Source of the DNA: Acinetobacter wuhouensis
Lineage (GTDB): Bacteria; Pseudomonadota; Gammaproteobacteria; Pseudomonadales; Moraxellaceae
Assembly (NCBI RefSeq): GCF_001696605.3
Contig: NZ_CP031716.1
Span: forward strand, 1,550,001-1,614,000
Length of the DNA: 64,000 nucleotides
Reading direction: 5' to 3'
Both the position numbers and the translations under genes were made by a program. The notes under the pieces are model-generated. The model was not told the origin of the DNA. It did no database searches and worked only from the letters and a program-made list of their open reading frames with translations. Each line of letters starts with the position of its first letter. The first letter of the stretch is position 1. Below, in pieces: positions 19,182 through 28,921 of this stretch.

Positions 19182-19967
19182 GTGAATATTTTGATTGCCA
19201 ATGATGATGGTGTGTTTGCGCCAGGTATCCAAGCTTTAGCCAAAGCATTAAGTCCTTTAGGTCGTGTAGTGATTGTTGCACCAGAAAGTGAACGTAGTGG
19301 ATTTTCCAGTGCGCTAACTTTAGATCGACCACTTCGCCCGATCCAAGTTGCACCAGATATGTGGGCAGTCAATGGCACACCTGCGGATTGTGTTTATCTG
19401 TCTATGAACGGTCTATTTGATTTTGAATTCGATTTGGTGGTGAGTGGAATCAATAGCGGTGCAAATCTAGGTGATGATGTTTTATATTCAGGAACTGTGG
19501 GAGCTGCATTTGAGGGACGTTTGATGAAGCAACCTGCAATCGCTGTATCTTTAGCAGGAAGTAATGTCCGCGCTTATGAAAGCCCGAATGATTATGCTCA
19601 AGCGGCAAATTGGGTGTATCAGTTCATTGCTAAAGGTTTACCAGAATTGCCACCACGTCATATTCTCAATATTAATATTCCAGATGTTGCTGAAATTCAA
19701 GGTGCGCAAATTACTTATCAAGGTCGCCGTATTCAATCAAAACCGATTACCAGTCAAGTTGATCCACGTGGCCGTCAAGTGTATTGGATTGGGCTGGCAG
19801 GTGAAGCAGTAACAGATCCTAAAAAGAACATGGTTAATATTCAATCTGATTTTTTTGCGATTGCAAATGGGTATGTCAGTATTACTCCGATTCAGATGGA
19901 TGCAACGAATTATGGGATTCTAGAAACGTTACAATCTCAGCTCTCACATAGTCATTTTGATGTATGA
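19182..19967 (+). CDS. surE: 5'/3'-nucleotidase SurE
   Basis: A 261-residue cytoplasmic nucleoside monophosphatase. Hallmarks are NILIANDDG (metal-binding D8, D9), the AP-SERSG loop around residue 35, NGTPADCV and [10 protein letters not shown], which supplies another metal ligand. The start is a GTG at 19182 that begins exactly at the conserved [10 protein letters not shown] block, with a weak AGTAGG upstream. It is followed 104 bp later by the NlpD-like lipoprotein gene, the surE-nlpD linkage known in E. coli, but without pcm between them and without rpoS after. Confidence 0.95.
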   Translation: MNILIANDDGVFAPGIQALAKALSPLGRVVIVAPESERSGFSSALTLDRPLRPIQVAPDMWAVNGTPADCVYLSMNGLFDFEFDLVVSGINSGANLGDDVLYSGTVGAAFEGRLMKQPAIAVSLAGSNVRAYESPNDYAQAANWVYQFIAKGLPELPPRHILNINIPDVAEIQGAQITYQGRRIQSKPITSQVDPRGRQVYWIGLAGEAVTDPKKNMVNIQSDFFAIANGYVSITPIQMDATNYGILETLQSQLSHSHFDV

Positions 19968-19989
19968 GTGTTATAAGTTTGTGAAAAAG

Positions 19990-20037
19990 CACTGTTAAAC
20001 AGTGAAATGAGTGTGTTTTTTGCTACTCTTAGCAAAA
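19990..20037. promoter_or_regulatory. Two short inverted repeats before nlpD
   Basis: CACTGTT-A-AACAGTG at 19990-20004, and perfect 8-bp arms TTTTGCTA/TAGCAAAA around CTCT at 20018-20037. Neither has a proper T run, so they are more likely operators or leader hairpins for nlpD than terminators. Confidence 0.35.
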
Positions 20038-20071
20038 TATTTTAAATTTAAGATTGTAGAGAGGGAAATCA

Positions 20072-20920
20072 ATGCTTGTGGCTCGGTCTCAGTTTCAAAT
20101 TCAAATGCCTAAGCAATGGATAAGAACAATTTTATCTGTCGTTGTTATCACATCTACAGTGCTCATTACAGGTTGTGCATCCAAGCCTCAGATTAATAAC
20201 CCAACACGTTATGCTGTTGCACCCGATTATTATACAGTTCGCTCAGGAGATACGTTAAGTGGTATTTCTATGCGTTATGGATTGAGTTATTTGAGTGTTG
20301 CTGAAATGAATGATATTGCAGCACCATATCGGATTTATGTTGGGCAATCGCTACGTTTGAAAAAAGGTGGTTCAAACTCGACACGTTCAACAACCAAAGC
20401 ATTGGCCAATAACGAACCACAGATTCAACGTCAAACGATCAATTTACCAACTCAGCAATCGACCTACACGCCACCTGTACAGAATGCTACAACAGCACCA
20501 GTTCAACAAAATACAGTGACTCAGCAGGCAGCAACCACGGTTCAATCAACACGATTAAAATGGGTAAAACCATCCAATGGCGCGGTGATTGCAAATTATA
20601 ATTTAGCAAACAATATTAAAGGTATTCGTTTCGGTGGGAATATCGGAGATCCAATTTTTGCTGCTGCAGATGGGCAAGTCGTTTATGCTGCTGATGGTTT
20701 AAAAGAATATGGTAATCTTGTTCTTGTTAAACATATAGATGGTTATATCACTGCTTATGCGCACAATAGTAAAATGATGGTCAAAAGTGGACAAAATGTG
20801 ACAGCAGGTCAAAAAATTGCAGAAATGGGCGCTTCTGGTGCAAGTAGCACAATGTTGGAGTTTCAGGTGCGTTTAGATGGTAAACCTATCAATCCGATAA
20901 ATATTTTACCAATTAACTAA
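20072..20920 (+). CDS. nlpD: NlpD-like lipoprotein with LysM and degenerate M23 domain
   Basis: 282 residues. A lipoprotein signal has lipobox LITGC (Cys35; an alternative start is Met12). A LysM domain (about 50-95, YTVRSGDTLSGIS) is followed by a Gln/Thr/Pro-rich linker (about 98-165) and a LytM/M23 domain (about 167-282). Active M23 enzymes need HxxxD and HxH ligands. Here the first site reads KGIRFGG and the last LEFQV where family enzymes have LHFEI, so zinc binding is lost, as in amidase activators EnvC and NlpD. The likely role is activation of AmiC-type amidases during cell separation. It follows surE. Confidence 0.88.
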   Translation: MLVARSQFQIQMPKQWIRTILSVVVITSTVLITGCASKPQINNPTRYAVAPDYYTVRSGDTLSGISMRYGLSYLSVAEMNDIAAPYRIYVGQSLRLKKGGSNSTRSTTKALANNEPQIQRQTINLPTQQSTYTPPVQNATTAPVQQNTVTQQAATTVQSTRLKWVKPSNGAVIANYNLANNIKGIRFGGNIGDPIFAAADGQVVYAADGLKEYGNLVLVKHIDGYITAYAHNSKMMVKSGQNVTAGQKIAEMGASGASSTMLEFQVRLDGKPINPINILPIN

Positions 20921-21014
20921 ATAATTAGATGCAAAGTATAATTTTCTTCGTATAATACAATGAGTTGCTTTAAATAAAAAATGTGAAGTAGCTCATAATT
21001 TCAGAGGGGAATTT

Positions 21015-21947
21015 ATGTTAGATCAACTTCGAGCAATGGGTGTATTTGCTTGTGTTGTTGAAAAAAGCTCTTTTAGTGGTGCCGCGCGTGATCTTGGCAT
21101 TACAACAAGCGCAGTGAGTCAGCAAATTCGATCGTTAGAAAATGAAATGGAAGTTACTCTGTTGCATCGTTCTACTCGTAAGCTGAGCTTAACTGAGGCT
21201 GGTCAAGCTTTTTTCCACAGTTGCCAAGAAATGCTCGCTGCGGCTGAGCGTGGAAAAATCAGAATTAATGAGTTGAGAGACGATTTAGTCGGTGATTTAC
21301 GCATAGCGACCACCCCAGAAATAGGTGCAACACATGTTGTTCCTGCATTATCACATTGGATGTCTGCACATCGTGGTTTAATGGTTCATTTTGAAGCAGA
21401 TAATCAATATATCGACTTAATCCAAGAGCGTATTGATATCGCGATTCGTATGTCGTCTAAGATCGAAGATGCGAATAACTTGAGCTGTACACCGCTTGCA
21501 CGCGTAGATCAAATCTTGGTGGCATCGCCAAGTTACTTGAATCAAACTGCGCCAATTTCTCGTCCTGAAGATTTACAGAATCATGATTTGATTCCGATCA
21601 ATATTATGAAAAATTCACAGCATTTTTCATTTCAGCACGGTGCAACTGGTGAAGTTGTAAATCTAGAAATGAAGCATCGTATTCAAACAAATAATGTATT
21701 TGTTGCAAAATCACTGTGCCAAAATGGTCACGGTATTGCACGTATTCTTTATTTAGATGTACAAAAAGAATTGATGAATGGCACCTTGGTTGAAGTGCTT
21801 CCAGAATGGAAGTTACCGACATTTACATTAAGTGCTGTGACATTGAAACGTGAACAACAACCAATGAAAATTCATCGTTGCCTAGATGCTTTAAAACAAT
21901 ATTTTAGCCAACTACCTGGTGGCAGAATTTTCCAAGAAGCTTCATAA
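21015..21947 (+). CDS. LysR-family transcriptional regulator
   Basis: A 310-residue regulator. The N-terminal winged HTH (about residues 4-62, SFSGAARDLGITTSAVSQQI) is followed by a periplasmic-binding-type effector domain (about 90-295) of the CrgA/DmlR-like subclass. It stands alone between nlpD and argD (convergent with argD), so context gives no target. A strong AGAGGGGAA ribosome site precedes the ATG and a terminator follows. Confidence 0.88.
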   Translation: MLDQLRAMGVFACVVEKSSFSGAARDLGITTSAVSQQIRSLENEMEVTLLHRSTRKLSLTEAGQAFFHSCQEMLAAAERGKIRINELRDDLVGDLRIATTPEIGATHVVPALSHWMSAHRGLMVHFEADNQYIDLIQERIDIAIRMSSKIEDANNLSCTPLARVDQILVASPSYLNQTAPISRPEDLQNHDLIPINIMKNSQHFSFQHGATGEVVNLEMKHRIQTNNVFVAKSLCQNGHGIARILYLDVQKELMNGTLVEVLPEWKLPTFTLSAVTLKREQQPMKIHRCLDALKQYFSQLPGGRIFQEAS

Positions 21948-21976
21948 CAATTAATCTAAACCAGTTTTACTATGAG

Positions 21977-21998
21977 AGCCGCTTTAAAGCGGCTTTTA
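21977..21998 (+). terminator. Terminator after the LysR gene
   Basis: Palindromic stem AGCCGCTTT/AAAGCGGCT (21977-21994) followed by TTTT. Confidence 0.75.
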
Positions 21999-22035
21999 TA
22001 TGTCTGGAATTTACCTCATTTATAATGACTCAAAA

Positions 22036-22068
22036 AAACTAAGGGCTATATCAAATAGCCCTTAGTTT
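22036..22068 (-). terminator. Terminator of argD (may act both ways)
   Basis: A perfect 13-bp stem (22036-22048 with 22056-22068) with a T run on the minus strand, 27 bp past the argD stop. Confidence 0.85.
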
Positions 22069-22094
22069 AAAAACGATGTTATATAATGTTCAAA

Positions 22095-23306
22095 TTAAGC
22101 AAGAAATTTCTTAATCGCAGGAACTAAACGCTTCAACAAATCATCAGCTTGTTCATGATTCATGTTGAGTGCTGGAAGCAAACGTACCACATTGCCTGAA
22201 GTAACATTGATAATTAAATGATGTTCATCACGAGCAATATTCACCAACTCACCACAGTCTTTAGGTAATTCGATTCCGATCATCATACCGAAACCACGTA
22301 CTGTGACATTTTGATCTGCAAGTTGAGTGCGGAATTGATCAACCAGATAAGAACCAATGTTGGCAGCATTTTCAACAATATTTTCTTTTTGAATCAAATC
22401 AATCACAGTATAAACAACACGTGAACCTAAGTGTGTGCCGCTATAGGTAGAACCATGATTGCCAGCAGTTAAAACTCCTACACCACGACCTTGGGTCATG
22501 ACAGCACCGATTGGGAAGCCATTCCCCAAACCTTTTGCAGTCGTCATCACATCAGGCACGATATTGGTATGTTGATATGCAAAGTATTTACCTGTACGAC
22601 CATTACCAGTTTGAACTTCATCGAGCATCATGAGCCAGTTATGCTGATTACAAATACGACGAATGTCTTCTAAGTAGCTAAAGCCTTGTGGTGCTGTATT
22701 TACACCGCCTTCACCTTGGATCGGTTCAACTAGGATTGCCACAATGTCAGGATGGTTAATTGCAGCTTCTTCAATCGCTTCAACATCACCAAAAGGTACG
22801 CGGATAAAACCTTCAACCAAAGGTGCAAAACCTTCTTGCACTTTTTTATTGCCTGTCGCAGAAAGCGTTGCAAGGGTACGACCATGGAAAGAATGATCAG
22901 CAACAATGATTTTAGGATTGGCTACACCTTGTAGATGACCAAATTTACGCGCAATCTTGATCGCACCTTCATTTGATTCTGCACCACTATTCGAGAAGAA
23001 AATTTCTTCCATACCAGATACTTCAGCAAGCTTTTGTGCTGCTGCAGTCTGCCAAGGCACTTCATAAATATTACTGGTGTGAATTAGCGTTGCAGCTTGC
23101 TCTGCAATGGCTTCTGCAATCACTGGATGCGCATGTCCCAAACCACAAACAGCAATACCTGTTAAAGCATCTAAATATTCAGTACCATCTTCGGTATACA
23201 GATAAGAACCTCGTCCTCGGACAAAGCTGATCTGTTGACGGCTGAATACAGGCATCAAATGAGAAGGTTGATCAGTTTGGACTGGAGCGAGGGTAATGTT
23301 AGTCAT
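22095..23306 (-). CDS. argD: Acetylornithine/succinyldiaminopimelate aminotransferase
   Basis: A 403-residue class III PLP aminotransferase. Typical blocks are FSNSGAESNEGAIKIARK (phosphate-binding, near residue 105), the HGRT stretch, the MLDEVQTGNGRTG motif with the PLP-pyridine Asp, and the TTAKGLGNGFPIG block carrying the Schiff-base Lys. It converts N-acetylglutamate semialdehyde to acetylornithine in arginine synthesis and often also serves lysine synthesis. Cytoplasmic. Divergent from grxD. Succinylornithine (AstC-type) activity cannot be excluded, but no ast genes lie nearby. Confidence 0.88.
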   Translation of the reverse strand: MTNITLAPVQTDQPSHLMPVFSRQQISFVRGRGSYLYTEDGTEYLDALTGIAVCGLGHAHPVIAEAIAEQAATLIHTSNIYEVPWQTAAAQKLAEVSGMEEIFFSNSGAESNEGAIKIARKFGHLQGVANPKIIVADHSFHGRTLATLSATGNKKVQEGFAPLVEGFIRVPFGDVEAIEEAAINHPDIVAILVEPIQGEGGVNTAPQGFSYLEDIRRICNQHNWLMMLDEVQTGNGRTGKYFAYQHTNIVPDVMTTAKGLGNGFPIGAVMTQGRGVGVLTAGNHGSTYSGTHLGSRVVYTVIDLIQKENIVENAANIGSYLVDQFRTQLADQNVTVRGFGMMIGIELPKDCGELVNIARDEHHLIINVTSGNVVRLLPALNMNHEQADDLLKRLVPAIKKFLA

Positions 23307-23471
23307 GACGAACTCTTATCTGTCAGGAATGAAAAATATAAACAATCATCTAACCAAAATATTCAGAAAATATAAAGCCTAAATACAAATAAAATTGGAA
23401 ATAATCTTGAAGTCATACTCTTTGTGTAGGATTTAGGTATAATGCGGGCAGATGAGTTGAGGATTTAATCA

Positions 23472-23813
23472 ATGACTGAACAAGCACGTGATACAGAAGC
23501 GTTAATTCGCGATCAAATTGCTAAACATGCTGTACTTCTTTATATGAAAGGTACACCACAATTTCCACAGTGTGGTTTCTCTGCACGTGCAGTTGAAGCA
23601 TTAAGCCAAATTGGTCGTCCATTTGCTTATGTAAATATCTTGGAAAATCAAGATATTCGTTCTATGTTGCCACAAATTGCAAACTGGCCTACATTCCCAC
23701 AATTATGGATCAATGGTGAGTTGATCGGTGGTAGTGATATTATGCTAGAAATGTTCCAAAATGGTGAATTAAAACCGTTAGTAGAACAATATAGCCCAGC
23801 ACCTGAAGCTTAA
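23472..23813 (+). CDS. grxD: Monothiol glutaredoxin Grx4 type
   Basis: A 113-residue cytoplasmic protein with the monothiol active site CGFS at 34-37 and the glutathione-binding WPTFPQLWI and GGSDI segments. Family members carry and transfer [2Fe-2S] clusters, often with BolA. Monocistronic, with TATAAT at 23438-23443 upstream and a strong terminator downstream. GAGGA precedes the ATG. Confidence 0.96.
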   Translation: MTEQARDTEALIRDQIAKHAVLLYMKGTPQFPQCGFSARAVEALSQIGRPFAYVNILENQDIRSMLPQIANWPTFPQLWINGELIGGSDIMLEMFQNGELKPLVEQYSPAPEA

Positions 23814-23826
23814 TTGCTGAAGATGT

Positions 23827-23852
23827 AAAAAAGCACCGAAAGGTGCTTTTTT
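23827..23852 (+). terminator. Terminator of grxD
   Basis: An 11-bp stem with a GAAA tetraloop (23838-23841) and six T. Confidence 0.93.
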
Positions 23853-23937
23853 GTTGTTTGTGATTTATACAATCACATCACAATATTTTGAATCAATACA
23901 AGCCATGAATTAACAGGGCTTGTATTGTGTAGAAGGA

Positions 23938-26565
23938 CTACTTCCGCTTATTTTGCTTTGCGCTAACTTCTGGTTGATTTTCATCAACTTGAGTAACTTT
24001 ATCAGCTTTCTCTCTTTTTTCCTTCTTTACTTTCTTGTCTTTTTTCTTTTTCTTCGGCTTTTCTTCGATTTGAATCCCGTCTTCGAGTGCTTGCCAATAT
24101 TCCAATTGCGCCATCACAGCAGCATAAATTGAACCTTTGGTGTAGCGACCTTTTTTATCGAGTGTACCGACAGAGCGAGCCATTAAAATTTCTAAAGCTT
24201 GGTCAATAGTATCAATCGCATGAATATGGAATTGATTTTCATTGACTGCGTCAATCACATCTTGACGCAACATCAAATGTTGCATGTTTTGACGCGGAAT
24301 AATGACACCTTGTTTGCTTGTTAAACCTTGCAGTTTACATGCATCAAAGAAACCTTCAATTTTGGCATTTACACCACCGATCGGCTGAACTTGACCCAAT
24401 TGGTTCATTGAACCTGTAATTGCCCAAGATTGATCAATCGGGATCTGGCTAATGGCTGAAATTAATGCAGACAATTCAGCTACAGTTGCGCTATCACCAT
24501 CCACTTGACCATAACTTTGTTCAAAAGCAAGCGCCGCAGAGAAGTGAAGAATTTGCTCACGACCAAAGTGTGCTTTTAAGAAACTCGACATCAGTAACAC
24601 GCCTTTGGCATGCAACGAACCGCCCAGTTCTACACTACGCTCAATATCGAGAATATCACCGCCACCTTGATAAACTGATGCGGTTAAACGAGAAGGCAAG
24701 CCAAATTCAACATCTGCATATTGAATTACAGATAGGGCATTGATTTGTCCTAAGCGATGACCATGCGTTTCGATCAACTGCGTACCACGTGAAAGATCTT
24801 GCCAATACAACTCTCTCAAATAGCCTAAGCGATATTGACGATGCTTGAGTGCGGTATTGATATGATACGATGTGACTAATTTTTCATCGGCTTGTGCAGC
24901 ATGATGATGTGATTCACGAATCAAATCACCCAAAGTTAAAGCATGTAATGACAATGAACTTTGATCTTCTGCTTGACGACTTGAATCTGTTAGTAATGCT
25001 GCAAGGGCAGAACGGTCGAACGGTAATAATTTATCCTGTTGTACATAGTCAGCAATCAACTGCATATAGGCTTGTTCATTGTCATCATTGCGTTGTAAGG
25101 TGTCGGTAAAGTCTGCACGAATTTTAAAGACACTGCCAAGTTCAGGTTCAACTTCTAGGATTTGATAATAAACTTCGGGTTCAGCCAATAACACGACTTT
25201 CAAATTCAGTGGAATTGGTGCAGGTTCAATCGAAATGCTTCCTGTTAAAGTCAGCATGTGTTCTAAGGATGAAAGTTTGAGTTGTCCTGATTTCAAAGCA
25301 CGTTTAAGACCTTGCCATGCATAAGGTTGTTCTAAAAGCTGTTCAGCTTCTAAAATTAAAAAACCGCCATTGGCTTGATGTAAGACACCAGGACGGATCA
25401 AAGTGAAGTCTGTGGTAATGGTACCGTTTTGCGTGAGTTGCTCAACATGACCTAATAGGTTGTAATGTGTCGGGAAGTCTTCAAAAACGACAGGCGCACC
25501 AGAATTCGGTTTATTGCTGACGACGACATTGGCTTGATAACGTGCAGGGACACGATTAAACAAGGCAGGTGAAAATTCTTCACCTTCTTGGTCTAAAATC
25601 GTTTCAACATTGTCAATAATATCTGTAGCATAAAGTTTTAAGTATTGTTCAAGCCCAACAACAGTTTTGAATTTCGCTAAAATCTGTTCCATTCGTGGAA
25701 TAACGACTTGTTTAGCAATATCTCGATTCAGCTCAGACACTTGATCACGTGCATCATCTTCTAAATCACCAAGTTGTAAACCTAAGCGCTCTAACTTTTT
25801 ATCCATGTAGCGCATATTGGAATTGATTTCTGCACGTTGTTTGCTATCTAGTGCATTCATATCTTCCTGCGACATTTCTAAAACTTTGTCGTCTTTGAAA
25901 TGAATTGGAACAAAAATATGTTCATCATTACGATTCACAAGTTTTAAGTCTAGCTCTTCGCCTTCTTTGGTCAGTTCAACTAAAGCCTGTTGTTGCTCAT
26001 TTCCAGTCACTTGGCGAATACGTTCAATGCGATTGTGATAAGTTTCAGCACTAAAACGACGTTCTAGCTGTTTCACAATCGTTTGCCAAGTTTGATGGAG
26101 TAGTGCTTCAAACTTGCTTCCTTGACCTGCAGGGAATTGTAATGCGATCGGTTGACGTGCATTTTTGAAATTATAAACATAAACCCAATCATCAGGCGTT
26201 TGCATGGTTTTGGCATGTTGCTGTAGTAAACGTTTGATCATGGTTTTTTTACCAAGACCTGCTGTACCTACGGCAAAAATATTATAACCAGAATAAGGTA
26301 GGGCAATGCCTGCTTCTACTGAAGCTTTTGCGCGATCTTGACCCAAGAAGTTATTTAAAGGCTTGATTCTTTTTGTTGATGTTGGAATCTTCGCTAAGTT
26401 TGGAATATGAGTCAGTTGTTCTGATTTTAAGGCTGTCTGTGTCAATGTATTCTGAATTTCCGTCTGATCAAAAGCTGAAGGTAATGTATTTTCGGTTTTT
26501 TGTAATGTGGTTGCAGTTGAAATATTTGAAACAGTAGAGCTAATTTGATCGTGTCTTTGGGTCAC
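23938..26565 (-). CDS. LonB/YcbZ-type ATP-dependent protease
   Basis: An 875-residue AAA+ Lon-family protease. Walker A GTAGLGKK is at 100-107; a helical insert of charged residues (about 200-300) and a AAA module with ILEAEQLLEQ follow. The C-terminal Lon protease domain has the catalytic dyad Ser692 (in DGDSAT) and Lys735 (in VNAKIEG), 43 residues apart as in Lon. The tail (about 840-875) is a run of Lys/Glu, unusual for the family. The start is GTG at 26565: an in-frame TAG lies just upstream. Substrates are unknown. It is longer than E. coli YcbZ (586 residues) and appears fully catalytic. Confidence 0.9.
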   Translation of the reverse strand: MTQRHDQISSTVSNISTATTLQKTENTLPSAFDQTEIQNTLTQTALKSEQLTHIPNLAKIPTSTKRIKPLNNFLGQDRAKASVEAGIALPYSGYNIFAVGTAGLGKKTMIKRLLQQHAKTMQTPDDWVYVYNFKNARQPIALQFPAGQGSKFEALLHQTWQTIVKQLERRFSAETYHNRIERIRQVTGNEQQQALVELTKEGEELDLKLVNRNDEHIFVPIHFKDDKVLEMSQEDMNALDSKQRAEINSNMRYMDKKLERLGLQLGDLEDDARDQVSELNRDIAKQVVIPRMEQILAKFKTVVGLEQYLKLYATDIIDNVETILDQEGEEFSPALFNRVPARYQANVVVSNKPNSGAPVVFEDFPTHYNLLGHVEQLTQNGTITTDFTLIRPGVLHQANGGFLILEAEQLLEQPYAWQGLKRALKSGQLKLSSLEHMLTLTGSISIEPAPIPLNLKVVLLAEPEVYYQILEVEPELGSVFKIRADFTDTLQRNDDNEQAYMQLIADYVQQDKLLPFDRSALAALLTDSSRQAEDQSSLSLHALTLGDLIRESHHHAAQADEKLVTSYHINTALKHRQYRLGYLRELYWQDLSRGTQLIETHGHRLGQINALSVIQYADVEFGLPSRLTASVYQGGGDILDIERSVELGGSLHAKGVLLMSSFLKAHFGREQILHFSAALAFEQSYGQVDGDSATVAELSALISAISQIPIDQSWAITGSMNQLGQVQPIGGVNAKIEGFFDACKLQGLTSKQGVIIPRQNMQHLMLRQDVIDAVNENQFHIHAIDTIDQALEILMARSVGTLDKKGRYTKGSIYAAVMAQLEYWQALEDGIQIEEKPKKKKKDKKVKKEKREKADKVTQVDENQPEVSAKQNKRK

Positions 26566-26746
26566 AGGTGAAATCCAAAACTAAATGTGAGTTGAAAGTT
26601 TAAAGGTATACAGGAATGGAGGGAAAGATCAAGCGCCAAAAGCGGAAAAATCTGTAAAAGGCATCATCTGTTGCATAAAAATGATTGAAACTCTCAGCAT
26701 TAAGCGGTTGAATAGCATTCTTGCTTTTAAGACAAAAAAGAACGTA

Positions 26747-28897
26747 ATGACAATACAATCTTCAGGATGGAAATCTGCCTTTACCGCATTTTTAGATCGC
26801 CGTGCTTTAATCATGCTGTTTTTAGGTTTTTCTTCAGGGATTCCAATTTTTCTTATTTTTTCAGTGTTATCGTTTTGGTTAAGCGAAGCTGGAATTCAAC
26901 GTAGCGCAATTACCATGTTTTCGTGGGCGGCTTTAGCTTATGCGTTTAAGTTTATTTGGGCGCCGTTGATTGATAAATTGCCATTACCTTTTTTGACGAA
27001 AAAACTTGGAAAAAGACGAGGATGGTTATTGCTTTCGCAAATATTGGTGACGATCGCTATTTGTATGATGGCATTTACTGATCCGAGTATTCATGGCGGA
27101 CAAGTTGGCTCTATTTCGAGTTTAACTTTTATGGCATGTTCGGCAGTATTTTTAGGTTTCACTTCAGCGACTCAAGATATCATTGTAGATGCATATCGTA
27201 TTGAATTAACGCAAGATCCGAATGTTCAGACGGTATTGGCATCGACTTATAATGCGGGCTATCGCATCGCTACAATCATTACTCAACTCGGCGCGTTATT
27301 ATTTGCGGCTTCGCTTGGGACGTCAATGGGTAACTATATTTATGAGGCTTGGCGATCAACATATTTGCTCATGGCATCTTTAATGGTTGTAGGATTGATT
27401 ACAACATTAGTTATTCATGAACCTGTTGTGCAAGTTGAAGAAAAAAAATATCAAACAAAAGACTATCTTCAACTTTTTATCGTATTCATTATTTCTACAG
27501 CTGTTTTTGTATTTAGTTTTATACAAATTGGTGGGCTGATTTCAGCTTTGAGTATTGATGATGCTTTTTTAAGTTTCATTGTACAAGTTTTTCGTTTTGT
27601 TGCTAGCGTCGCTTCTGCTGTATTAATTGTTTTTTTATTGGTGCGCACAAAACTGATTGATCAAAATATTGTTGTTGAAACATGGCTTTCTCCGATCTTA
27701 GATTTCTTCAAACGTTATGGTTTAAAAGTTGCACTTGCGATTTTGCTTCTGATTGGTTTTTATCGTATTTCAGATATTGTTGCAGGTGTAGTCGCGAATT
27801 TATTTTACTTGGATCTTAATTTTGACAAAGAAGAGATCGCTTGGTTCAATAAATTTTTTGCGATTTTCTTTGTGATTATTGGGGGATTTCTAGGTGGTTT
27901 AATGGCACAGCGCTTTAACATTATGAAGATGATGTTGGTCGGTGCAATTATTGCCAGTACAACCAATCTGATTTTCGTCGGTTTGGTTAAGTCAGGTTCA
28001 ACCATGAACGATGTTCATGTGCATGTTGGACAAGCGCAGTATCAAGTACAACCCGATGAAGTTGGAAACTGGACTTTGAAAGTACCTGCGAAGTCATTTG
28101 CTGGTGCGCAAGAAGTTAAGGTGCAATCAAAACCAGATGATTATGAGCAACCATTAAGCTTAACCATTCCTGTGCAAAATTATAATTCAAATCAAGACCC
28201 ACAGATTTTTGTTCAGGCGATTGGCGGTGACAATCAGCTGTATCAAGATGAACGTAGCAAAGATGTGATTGTTCGTGGTGTTGTTTCGAATTTATCTGAG
28301 CAAGACCAATTAACGAAATTGCAAGTTAAACTTGGTAATCAACCTCCAATAGACGCAAAACTGGATCAGAAAAATTGGAGTGTGGTTATTCCTGGTGCGC
28401 AGTTTAATGGGCAACAACAGCTATCTGTACAAGCTGATATAGCATTCAAAGGACAAAAAAGCACGTTAAATACTCAACATGCATTTGCAAATCATTCTGA
28501 CATACAACCACGTTCACGAATGAGCATGGGCGAATTATCAGCAGTCAATACCAATCAAGCTGATGATGTAGAGCTCAAAGGTAAAGTGATTGTACCCTAT
28601 AGCAAAATATGGCTCGTGATGGGTATTATTTTTGATAATTTGGCTTCAGGTTTGGCTGGTGCTGTATTTATCGCTTTCTTATCGAGTTTAACCAGTGTTT
28701 CATTTACTGCGATGCAATATGCAATCTTCAGTTCATTAATGTTGCTTTTGCCTAAAATGATCGGTGGTTATTCGGGTACAATAGTCACAAATTTTGGATA
28801 CTCAACATTCTTCTTTATGACCTTTTTAATGGGACTCCCAATTTTAGTATTGGTTATATGGGTTGAAAAGTTGTTGAATCAATTAAAAAGTAATTAG
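26747..28897 (+). CDS. ampG: AmpG-like MFS permease with periplasmic Ig-like insert
   Basis: 716 residues from the ATG at 26747; an in-frame ATG at 26681 would add 22, but the family-like start FLDRRALIMLFLGFSSG lies close to the later one. AmpG transporters import anhydro-muropeptides for wall recycling and can feed AmpC induction. TM helices fill about residues 20-415 and 620-716. Between them lies an insert of about 205 soluble residues (nt about 27990-28605) holding two similar beta-rich units, each with a GNWTLKVPAKSF or KNWSVVIPGAQF motif, like bacterial Ig repeats. Assignment to AmpG rests on the N-terminal blocks; the exact substrate is untested. Confidence 0.78.
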   Translation: MTIQSSGWKSAFTAFLDRRALIMLFLGFSSGIPIFLIFSVLSFWLSEAGIQRSAITMFSWAALAYAFKFIWAPLIDKLPLPFLTKKLGKRRGWLLLSQILVTIAICMMAFTDPSIHGGQVGSISSLTFMACSAVFLGFTSATQDIIVDAYRIELTQDPNVQTVLASTYNAGYRIATIITQLGALLFAASLGTSMGNYIYEAWRSTYLLMASLMVVGLITTLVIHEPVVQVEEKKYQTKDYLQLFIVFIISTAVFVFSFIQIGGLISALSIDDAFLSFIVQVFRFVASVASAVLIVFLLVRTKLIDQNIVVETWLSPILDFFKRYGLKVALAILLLIGFYRISDIVAGVVANLFYLDLNFDKEEIAWFNKFFAIFFVIIGGFLGGLMAQRFNIMKMMLVGAIIASTTNLIFVGLVKSGSTMNDVHVHVGQAQYQVQPDEVGNWTLKVPAKSFAGAQEVKVQSKPDDYEQPLSLTIPVQNYNSNQDPQIFVQAIGGDNQLYQDERSKDVIVRGVVSNLSEQDQLTKLQVKLGNQPPIDAKLDQKNWSVVIPGAQFNGQQQLSVQADIAFKGQKSTLNTQHAFANHSDIQPRSRMSMGELSAVNTNQADDVELKGKVIVPYSKIWLVMGIIFDNLASGLAGAVFIAFLSSLTSVSFTAMQYAIFSSLMLLLPKMIGGYSGTIVTNFGYSTFFFMTFLMGLPILVLVIWVEKLLNQLKSN

Positions 28898-28921
28898 TTT
28901 AAATAGATAGGTGAAATAGAC

